Source of the DNA: Asterias rubens
Taxonomy: Eukaryota > Echinodermata > Asteroidea > Forcipulatida > Asteriidae
Length of the DNA: 64,000 nucleotides
Direction: 5' to 3'
Assembly (NCBI RefSeq): GCF_902459465.1
Contig: NC_047063.1
Coordinates: forward strand, 1,054,001-1,118,000
Shown: in pieces, positions 49,243-59,100 of the stretch
Layout of the letters: every line of letters starts with the position of its first letter
Numbering within the stretch: position 1 is the first letter of the stretch
Program-made: the position numbers and the translations under genes
The notes under the pieces: generated by a model
Seen by the model: the letters and a program-made list of their open reading frames with translations, nothing else
The model's database searches: none
Told to the model about the DNA's origin: nothing

Positions 49243-50282
49243 GAAACAGCAGGCAATTAACTATTTTTTGGGACACAAAGTGAGGCACACTTTGTTACTA
49301 GGCCTATATCTTGGCAACAAATTGCAAGATCTGAAAATAACTATTGTTTCATCAGGAACAAGGGTTTTATTTCATATTGCAAGAACACAAAGTAGTATAC
49401 TCTTCAGACAAGTTCTTTAAGATGTTGATGTTTGTTGGTTTTGGAAGTTGGCTGGGATGGGAACTAATACTTCATAACTAGTTTTCAATTCCTGGCCATG
49501 TAGTTCTTCAAAGGTGACAAGCTGTTTAACTTATTTGCGGGAGATTATGTGTGAAGAACTTCTCCTCAAATAAAATGTATTAAAAATGTTTGATTACTTT
49601 CAAACTATTCTGACTACTGATGACTTTCCGCACCTGTATTCTCCACTCCACCAATGCAGCGCTGGTTGTAGTCACCACTGCGGCACACATTAAGAATGTA
49701 GCCTCCAGTCAAGGCACTCACAGAACCCTGGATGGTTTTCACTGAAATGTAGGGAATGAAACATGCAGTACGCCCATAACACTCTGTTACTTGGAATTAA
49801 TTGCAAGAGCTGAATACATTGTTTCAAGATTTAGGGTACTAGGTTTTGAATGCTTCATGCAAATGGAGCAACTATCTTTGACTGATGGTGATATCTACAT
49901 CTTCAAAACTAAAAAACAAGAACCTTTCTTCAAAATATGAAGAGATGTGCATTGGTCTGATTTGTGAATACCTATGCTGTTGTGGTATCGGAAATGGTAC
50001 ATCTACTTGAGACTGCTGGATATATTGCCAAAGCTGCAGGTTACTTATAATTTGCCAAAAATTACGCAGGAAGAACTTCTTCTCAAATTAAAAAAATGTT
50101 GAACATTCACCTTTAACCAAGCTGACTGTTGTTGACTTTTTACAGCAGCATCCTCCAGGTCTATTGATGCAGCTCCAAACAGCTCCAGTTGTTGCCACCA
50201 CTGCACAGTAGAATGTAGCCTTCAGTCAAGGCGCTCACACAACACTGGATACACTGAAATGAGATGACTTACAATAGATTTA

Positions 50283-50455
50283 CAGGGTGCTGTGATGCAA
50301 AATGCTGCAAATCAAACCAGGATTACCGGGGGGGGGGGGGGGGGCAACCCTTTTCTTTTACATGCATTACACAACACACAGGACCAACAGCTTTAAGTCT
50401 CATCCGAAAGATGTCCCTATTCGAGTCCAGAGTCTTCTTGGTTACAACACTTTGA
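50283..50455 (-). mobile_element. SINE copy 2, shortened
   Basis: Duplicate of the SINE at 39303-39566 with a G14 expansion (50329-50343) and an internal loss. Confidence 0.65.
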
Positions 50456-50964
50456 AATGTAGTGGTTAGTTGCATGAACAACTACAAATATCTAACAACA
50501 GGCCTTGAAATGACCCCCACTTGCCGCAGTGCCTTACTTTTGCCGTGGTGCACTTTGAAAAGTTCAAATACAAATTTACATTTTCCTTATAGAAGTGCCC
50601 CTAACCAGAGGAAAATTGAAGTGCTCCTTTAAGAGCGAAAACCAATGCCTGTAACAATTGATGTTGAAACAAATGTAGATTGCCTTGTGGAATGACAATT
50701 GATGTAATACTTTTGACTACCAGATACAACTAAAAAGTTTAGTTGTTGGAGAGGTTACAATATTGTAAACTGTATTGATACATGTTTTTTTTTTTTTTTT
50801 TTTAACAACATGTTTATTTATTTTTTTTATTTATGTTTTTAACAATAAGCTAGAATTTGTGACATTTTTATGGTCTTCAAAATGTCATAGTTGTCTTGAG
50901 TTGAGTATTCTTTCAATTAACAAAGTAATTTCAGAAACTCCTATCTTACATAACCATGCATTAC

Positions 50965-53204
50965 CAAACCTTGTGTAAGACCACAGTCCCTGTGGGTAGA
51001 CATCTCTTCAGCCGCACAAGCAAGTTCAGTAGCTTCAAGATGGGAAAACATCACCTGCATACTTGGGAAGAAAACTATCTAGAAAGGTTAGCATTTGAGG
51101 GGTCACATCATGCCATAGCGTGATTTACACCATGAGTTTACCCTGAGACCTTACCAAACCTGTTATGTATGGTTCCAATGAGTTAGCCACCAATGTGCAG
51201 TCACCTGTCACAGCATCGGCATTAGGAAGAATCGGTTATACTGTGAAAAACAAGAAAATGGTTATTGGCTGAAAAGGAAGAGGTTAGAAACCTGTGGAAG
51301 TAAGAGCTGCAAAAGTGGTTAGAATTCAGCTGTGGAGAAAAAGTGTTAGTTTCTTTCTCACTTACCAATACTTTACCTGTCGTGAATAACTTGACCTTTG
51401 CTTGAAACACTTGACCTCACAGACACCTGATCATCAGCGAGACATCGAAGAGAGAATCGTCATCGTCTACTATAGAGCTACCAATATTCAGTAAACCTGC
51501 TAGAAAAGGGAGTTAATCTTATCTCTAGGCCAACACTATTATTAACTCTAGGCCTACACTTACCACTAATACATACCTTCAGGAATCAATGACATCAGTG
51601 TTCTCAGTGGTTGCTCTCTCTCTCTGTTTCATCATGGAGAAGGAAATATCCCGCTGTTGTTGTTTCATCTTTTTCTTTTCCTGTTGTTTTATCTTTTTCT
51701 CATTTGTTCATGTGACGCAGCGCTCAAAAACTAAATCATTGCACTAGATTGGGTACATAAATACCGAGGGCTATGAACAGATTTGTTTTGTGGAAGTTAA
51801 CTGCTTTTGTAACAACTCGTTTATATTTCATTACTTCTTGACAACTTTGCTAAGTTTGTGTATGTTGTATTTTTCTTACTACAGTGACTGTTTAAGGAAT
51901 TTGGGTCATATACTCATAGAAAAAAAAGCTATACATTCAGAATTGATGAATGATGTCAATAGGAATATTATGTATATTAATTTAGTATGTATGATAATAC
52001 TCCTAAATCAAACATGGATCATCAAAATGAATGCAGATTGGACAGGAATAATCTAATTTCAGGTTGTGTCACTCCTATAATACGCGAGAAAAGTAATAAA
52101 ATATAAAATAATATTTAAAAAAAGAGAGATTTTTGGGGATAATTCACCCAATCTATCTGACTAACTTATTTGGATTTTACCCCCAAACTGTAAGCCCTAA
52201 ACATTAAGATATTTAGTTTGATTTACAAAAAATTAATGATGACAATTGTAATTAAACATGACAACTGACGACTTTGAAGTTTCAACTCCAAGAAATGTCC
52301 AGAAAGATTTGTCTTCTAATTAAAAGCATCATTGGCTTCGACCAACATGCACTACAAGAAATACCAAGACAGTAGAGTGAAGTCACATGGAAAGCTCAAC
52401 AAAATGTGGGACAACATCAACAAGTTCATAGCAGAATATCTGGTGGGGACAGGGGCTGTAAAACAAGGGTGGGAACCTGCAAGAAATGGGTTAGATCTTC
52501 GCTTACCGTCTGCACACTCTTGTCTTTGTCTTTCATTGGACGATATCCAATGCTACATCCCCATACCACACAATCCATAGATAACTTTCACCAGACAAGT
52601 CTATCAATAGTTAGCACAGGAAATGTTTTGCCTTGAATCTTGACTTGAACACGGCAGCTCCGTGGTCCGGGTGCGCCTCTCATCGTTCTCCGACTCGGTC
52701 CACATCGGTCAGCAAGGCCCGGTTATAGCTTCTTGACGAAAAGTACAGTTGAAAAACAACCCCTATCCTCAATGCTACAATTCAGTTCATCCTGAAGGGG
52801 TTTAATAAGGTTAAGTTTCAAAAGTAGGCATTGAGGTTTTGTGCATGAATGTTTACAAAACTTTCATAAAGATGTTGTTAGAGGAGCTCCTGGCTTCGGT
52901 CGTGCATCTTTTACACTGCAGTCAGTCCGCGTTCAATCACTGGAGCACTCTTTAGCCACACTCGCGTGCTCAACATTGAAGTTGAATAATTATTGTCTAA
53001 TAGTTCACTTCTATAACGTTTGCAGTCAGTCCGAATTAAAGTTAACTCCATGGAACTCACGATATGTACTGAAGGGCTCAACAGTGAGTTTTTCTTCATT
53101 CTGCATTTTTTGTACGATGGAAATTCTGTCTTGCAAGTGAAAAAATTGCTCACCAATTTATCTGTCCATCCTTTCTCTATGCTCAGCAAACTCCATGGTC
53201 GACT
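50965..53204 (-). pseudogene. Unidentified minus-strand multi-exon locus, copy 2
   Basis: Counterparts of copy 1 lie at 53100-53061, 52578-52507, 51722-51587, 51496-51366, 51240-51155 and 51054-50965, with the same splice signals. Compared with copy 1, the 51722-51587 segment has lost five bases and the 51496-51366 segment lost its Met and frame. By contrast 51054-50965 is fully open for 30 codons (includes HLEATELACAAEEMSTHRDC) while copy 1 is shifted there. Each copy is broken at different places, so neither looks intact. The 51240-51155 segment differs from its partner by one clean codon. Confidence 0.4.
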
Positions 53205-53439
53205 GTGTCCTTCAAATCAAAACTCAACCAAGGCTATCAAATGCTGCAACAATTATTGTCAATATTTCATAAACACATTATCTGCAAATATGACTTATTT
53301 TGTTCCTAAAGTTCATCCAAAAGAAAACGCGACGTCCAAATCCAGCGCAGGAGGGCCCATCCTTCCTGCAGTCAACGCGTACTAAAAGTGGCATGTCAAA
53401 AAATGTCGTCTGCCCACAAGTGCCCACGCGCCCGCACGT

Positions 53440-53530
53440 GCGCCTCGTTTGCATAATTACACCTGTTGATATTGCAATCAGTGAATCTGATTGGAGGTTT
53501 AGATCGCAATCAGGGAATCTGATTGGATGA
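53440..53530 (-). promoter_or_regulatory. Octamer/CCAAT cluster, copy 2
   Basis: A single unit has gtttgcataattacacc (one base off the octamer) and two 'gaatctgattgga' boxes. It is the counterpart of 42630-42940 with one repeat unit fewer. Confidence 0.35.
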
Positions 53531-53718
53531 TCCAACCCTTGAGAACATCAAACTCGCGTGTGGTCACTCTGCCCATTTTAACTGCGCAGGTCACGGTACA
53601 TATATCAAGGGACTTCGAGGCCTACGTCACACCACACAGTGTGGCTTGAGTGGCGTTATACATTATAGTGTTATAAGGTAGCACTAGAGGGCGGTATATA
53701 AGATAAGTGGTGTACTTC

Positions 53719-53932
53719 AATAGACCTTTTCGCAAATACCGGGGCGCGCGCGTAAAGCTTGGAATTAGGTGCATTGTGGTCTTAGACCTTATCGCAAATA
53801 CCAATGCGCAAGCGCAGACTGTTGAATGAGGTGCATTGTGGGATATATATGGATCAAATTTGGATACCAGCTAGACCACAATGCACCTAATTCCAAGCTT
53901 TACGCGCGCGCCCCGGTATTTGCGAAAAGGTC
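53719..53932. mobile_element. Hairpin MITE private to duplication copy 2
   Basis: About 60-bp arms (tagaccttttcgcaaataccg...ggtgcattgtggtct) are exactly inverted at the other end. A direct partial repeat of the arm (gaccttatcgcaaatacc..gtgcattgtgg) lies between them. The matching place in copy 1 (43570) is uninterrupted. Confidence 0.85.
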
Positions 53933-53984
53933 TATGCCCAACACACAGGTACAAAGTTTGACCGGTGTCCTCTGCGTCCTGTGT

Positions 53985-54235
53985 GGGCCTAATTTTTAAA
54001 GCCGCTAAGCACTGGGAAATCTTGCTTAGCAAAAACAGGTTACCATCCAACATCCCATTAAGTTAAACACTAATTGCGACTGCTGGTGCCCCACCCATTG
54101 TGAGCCAGAGAAATTTGTCAAGATTTGCTGCCAAAAGTTTATGAAATTGGGCCCTTCTCATTTCTGCTAAGCAAATAAACATTTTGCAATATTGTATGCT
54201 TAAGCAGCTCCATGAAATTGGGCCCTGGTTCTTGA
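53985..54235. mobile_element. 'gggcccaatttc' element, copy 2
   Basis: Counterpart of 43591-43800, with 'cttgcttagcaaaaacaggttacc' and ending tccatgaaattgggccc, the inverse of the family start. Confidence 0.6.
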
Positions 54236-54340
54236 CCTCCTCCAATTAATAAGAATAGTAATATTCCAGGATTGGGAAGGGATTTCTTCTCTCCTGATAA
54301 AATGTTACTTCATAGCCTTCATCTCAAGTGGCCCTCTGGT

Positions 54341-55620
54341 ATAACTCTCGCAGTTGTTTTAATAAAATAGTGAATACATAAGAATGTTGTACAGATGTCT
54401 AGTTATTGTAACAGCAAGTTTTAAAATAGGTATGCTTTTTATAAAAGCTTTTTTTTTTTAACTTGCAATCCAGGGCACGACACGGGTGGGTGTTAACTTT
54501 GTAATTTATTGAACCATTCATATTTTTTTTTTTTATAAAGCTAAAAATACACAATTACGGGAAAACTTTATGGAATGTCTGTACTCACTTATTTCTTGAT
54601 TCTGATTTGTTTTTTATTTCTTGATTTCTTGATGGCAAGCCTTCAGTATCATAAAAACAAACTGAACAAAATTATAAACTTTTGAAGTATAAATAATGAA
54701 AGAATGAATAAACTTTATAAAACACAACTTTATTTGTGTGGATGAATACACAGACCACTACCAAAAACGATTTAAAAATAACACAAAGTTTCCAATAGCC
54801 AATGGGATGGCTCAGAGGTGTTTTGAGGTTCAACGGTGACCTTTTGTCACAAGAATTACACATTATATTGGCTCTGTAATGTGGGTAGTGCTTATGTAGG
54901 CTGCAAGCCACTAATACAGCCCTGACGAACAGGCTCATTAAACTCTTACATTTGACAATTTTGCAAACTTTTCATCTCTCTTTAAAACAAATGTTTGACA
55001 ATGACATTGCTATAATTCTAGATAAGTTGAAAAATTTCAGTAGGAGACAAAACATTGTCAGGAAAAAAAACACCATACACAGTAGAAACAACAACTACTG
55101 TAGTAATAACAATAGTAGTAAAAGTGGCTTCTCATAAAATCTGCCAATCAGTGATGCTCATGGCAGTCTAACATTACTTATTATCTTGATCACTGGGGCA
55201 CTTCTTAAAGGGAACAAATACATTTGGTTTTTGAACTGTTCTATTGTTTTAATCCTATATAAATATAAATATATATACAATAAAACTAACCTGAGAAAAA
55301 TACATTGCATAAGGTGATATCGTTTTTGAGATACCGGCAAAAATCCAGAGAGGTTCTTTCCTAGTATTTGCATAACTGCAGTTGGAATACACAATCTGAG
55401 AAAGTTTTCTGACAGAATCACTTCTCAGATTCCAAATCTCAGTTCCCTTGGAAGTATCCTCTTCAAGCATTGGACTCAAGTTCTGGATTGGTGGCCAAGT
55501 CATCAGGATATGGGTTGGAATACCGGTTATGACACTCCGTGAGCAAGACACTTTTAAAACTATAGTTGCTTCTCTTCACCCAGAGGTCAATGGGTACCTG
55601 CAAGGGCAGAGATGGTTCTT
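54341..55620. other. Intergenic stretch between the duplication and RXYLT1
   Basis: AT-rich with T-runs near 54.45 and 54.52 kb and an (AAC/AAT)-rich tract (55.06-55.12 kb) joined to 'aaaagtggcttctcataaaa', the tail also seen at 5.8 and 57.46 kb. No gene was seen. Confidence 0.55.
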
Positions 55621-55758
55621 GTGATTTATTTAGCTTGGTGTGCTACGTATTTGGCAGCACAACCCACAACAAATTGGTTTCAAAGTCTTTACTAGTTTAT
55701 GTTACTGTACAATGTACACCATATAAAATAAAACACTTTTAAAACTTTAGTTTTTAAT

Positions 55759-56149
55759 TCATGTTGGGAAGAAACTCTTTTGAATGGTATCCAGAAGGAC
55801 TTGTTTTAGTTTTATCCGGAACTGTCCATACCACCTCAGCAGCTCTTCCCTCCTCTGAGAAATTTCCCTCGGGCTTTTCTTGGATTCTTCAAGTAATACT
55901 TGGGGGAGTTGTTGCCAGTCTTTGATGTAGATGAATGGCGCATTGTATTGTTTCAGGAGGCGTAGAGGCTCACTAGCACATTCTCCTGGCGTAGTGATGT
56001 CCTCTACTACAGGTACAGATCCATATGATGCTGCCTCATAGATACGATAGCATTCAGTGTTCATACCAACAGGACTTAGCGTTAGGTCACTCTGGGCAAG
56101 AATTCCTTCATACTCAAGTCTCGTCTCTTCTTGTTCAGTTGCTGTCCAA
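55759..56149 (-). CDS. RXYLT1: RXYLT1 coding exon 6 and stop
   Basis: Acceptor TTTTGCAG before 56149, stop at 55759. It encodes the exostosin-like SDLTLSPVGMNTECYRIYEA region and the C-terminal helices. A minus-strand AATAAA lies at 55630-55625, about 130 bases after the stop. Confidence 0.95.
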
Positions 56150-59100
56150 CTGCAAAAGAAAAACCATTTAGAATTGTTATTCAAGATTATTTAAATAATG
56201 TACATTTTTCATTGTAAAACCAAAGGGATCCTCAAACATGACTTGCATTCAATCAATCAATCAATCAATCAATCAAAGGTCATTTGTAGAGCGCCAAAAT
56301 CAAAAGTTTGTTCTAAGGCACTGAGGCAGAGTTGGCCGGTTAGTAAGCCTGCTGGAACAGGTGAGCTTGAATGAGGTGAGTGAGCTGGCAGTACTGATCT
56401 GTGTAGGAAGCTTATTCCACATTTTGGGGCCATATACAGAGAATGATCTCTGAGTAGCAAGTTCTTGGCACAACGAAAAGGGAGCAAGAGGTAGATGAAC
56501 GAAGATGTCTTAGTTAAGATCTCAAGATTAGATGCATTATAGCCTGTAGGCCTAATAATCTAAAGGAAGATAGTGAGGAAAAGCACTCCAACTAGGGCAA
56601 CTTAACTCGATCAGGTAAGGACTGAAAACTCAACCTACAGGATTCAGGAGGGTCTCTAGTCAAAGACACTACATATATAATATCAATAACAGTACTTGGT
56701 TCTTATAGCGCAGATATCCTAGCACCAGTAGCTAGATCAAGGCACTTAACAACATTATCATCCCTGTTCATCAGACATATCTTAACCAACTGTCTCAACT
56801 CCCTTGAGAGCTGACAACATAAAGTTGCTTTATTATGTGGTGCAATATGCTGTAAATCAAACCAGGAACATCGGGGAGAACCACTTCTCTTTTCAAAAAG
56901 TGCGCTGGGTTCTTTTACTTTCGTTACACAACACTAGCTTTACGTCCCATCCGAAGGACAAAGCATTATGGTTAAGTGTCTTGCTTAAGTACACAATGTG
57001 TCACGACTGGGACTTGAACCCACACTCTGCTTGTCAGAAACACCAGAGCTTGAGTCCAGTGCTCTTATGGAAGTGGAAGTGTCGCAGTCGAGCTGTTAAG
57101 AGCACCAAATTAAAACTCTGGTGTTTCTGATCAGCAGAGTGTGGGTTCGAATCCCCAGCCGTGACACTTGTGTCCTTAAGCAAGATACTTCACCATTGCT
57201 TTGTCCTTCGGATAGGCGTGAAACCGTTGGTCCCATGTGTTATGTAACGCATGTAAAAGAACCCAGTGCACTTATCGAAAAGAGAAAGGGTTCGCCGCGG
57301 TGTTCCTGGTCCGATCGGCAGCAAATTGCGCCACAGCACCTTGTAAAAACATTACATGGAGCTATCAGAATTAGGTCTCTTAAGTAAAACGCAGTCCCAC
57401 ATCTTGCAGGAAATACTGTATGTTACAGAGCCAGGAGCGTCATTGAGTGACGGACATGTGCGCTTTTTAAGAAGCCACCATTATTATTATTATTATTATT
57501 ATTAACAGCGAAGCCAGAACACGTCAATAACATGTCGATTAACATCTCTAATGAGCTCATTACCTTTCTCTCGTTTTCACATAGCAATAGTCAGCCAAAT
57601 TGTTCTTCTTGATAACCTGCAATAGTGTCTCCCTGGAGGAATTGGGATATATTGTAGCCATGAAATTGCATCGGTACCGACGACTGGCCCTGGGATTCAA
57701 CTTGGTGATGTTCACAACAGGAAAACCACGATACCTTAAAAACAAAACAAAAATCATTCATTAGAATAATAGACAGTTAAATTATATCTTTATAATCAAT
57801 ATGCTGTGTCAGTATAGAGCATACCCCTAAGTATGAGATTTCCAAAACTTTTCACTACCTTCAAATGTTTTTGCATTTTCATAAAGGCTTGAGATTTAAT
57901 CCATAATTTGCATGATTTATGAGTCTTTGAATATATAACGCTAGTCCATAATGCTAGATACTGTCCGTAATGAACCCGCTGGTTGTCTGCCAGATGTACC
58001 TTTCACCTACTTAAGTTTTGCATGCCTTAAATTTGTGCGTTAGTCTGGTAGGGACCGGTATGTTTAGTGTGCACAACACCCGAAAGTCTTGCATGTAATT
58101 GTATATCCAATGAAACCAATGCTTGTCTTTATCCATACATAGGAAGGAAAGAGGATCAGCCTAAGTTCATACTAACTAGGGCTATTTTCAAAAGCAAGAC
58201 CCATGGCTTTGAATCAAGCTTAGGCACCGTCTGTCACCTGTTTCAATTCCTGCACCACAAGTGCAGGGCTCAATTTCATGGCTCTGCTTACCTTGAGCAA
58301 AGAATCGGCACGTACGGAAGCAGAGAATTCTGCGCTCAAGTCAAACGTATTTAACAGGAAGTTTTTGCTTGTGTGCATGCTTACTCCACATTACCACTAC
58401 TAGGTATTCTTTGCTATTCTTCGCGCTTGCACAGTAAACAAAGAATGGTGATCATAAGCCTAGAATTCAGTAGTAAGCAGAGCCATGAAAGTGGACCCAG
58501 ATTTTCAGGTTTTAATTGTATCTCCACTTTGCATAGTTTTCAATCCTAATCAGCAAGACTGGATTAAGATGTTGAGTGTTCAGACTTACGTTGCCACCCC
58601 AAGAGGCCACTGTAGGATCTCCCTCCCATCCACGAGTAGTGTGTCATAAACCACAAGCAAGAACCGAAGAGGTCCTCCATGAGACTTCATGTACTGCAGC
58701 ACCCAGGAGTTCTGGCACTGCTCACTTCCAATCAGCATCAACCCAACATTGCGCAGATGTGGGAAGGCATCTAAATTGTCCAGCCAAGCACGAGCAAAAT
58801 CAACCTTGTCTGGCGCCCTTGCGTTAAGTACAAGCAGAAGGTTCTCTACATCTCTGGGGACCGTGCTGGGTAAGACATCATGGCCCGTCCTAAATCTGAA
58901 GATTTTTAAACAGAAGTGTCCAGGAGTTCAGATTAATTGTTTTACATAAAAACGTGATGCATTTTAATGGTTACCAAAGAGTTGTTCTGCATTCTTTTTC
59001 AAGCAGGAATACTTCACACAAACAGGCTCTTATAGCATTGAGCACCACAAGCCCATAGGAGTAGCATTGAGCTAGGTTTCTTTTGATGGCTTATTGACCC

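Larger units (their letters stand above)
33239..50245 (-). repeat. Recurrent exon-like module, about eleven dispersed direct copies
   Basis: A segment of about 150 bp recurs near 33.24, 35.03, 36.42, 38.78 (remnant), 39.18, 45.82, 46.66 (remnant), 47.50, 48.28, 48.98, 49.64 (remnant) and 50.15 kb. Seen on the minus strand, many copies have a strong acceptor (CTCTTTCCTTTCAG) about 140 bp before a donor (CTTGTG|GTAAGG). The best minus-strand frame reads LELFGAALVDLEDAGVEVNN with mostly conservative changes, but a TGA precedes it in most copies. A plus-strand frame is also open in several. Whether it was ever coding is unresolved. Confidence 0.6.
44370..54340. repeat. Tandem segmental duplication, copy 2 (about 10 kb)
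   Basis: Direct repeat of 32373-43890. It lacks the Tc1-like element and the ~400-bp MITE of copy 1. It has additional internal copies of the exon-like module (47-49 kb) and a private hairpin MITE at 53.72-53.93 kb. Confidence 0.8.

Noticed and set aside
33239-50245. CRISPR-like array
   Set aside because: Repeat units are long, diverged and irregularly spaced, and the genome is eukaryotic.
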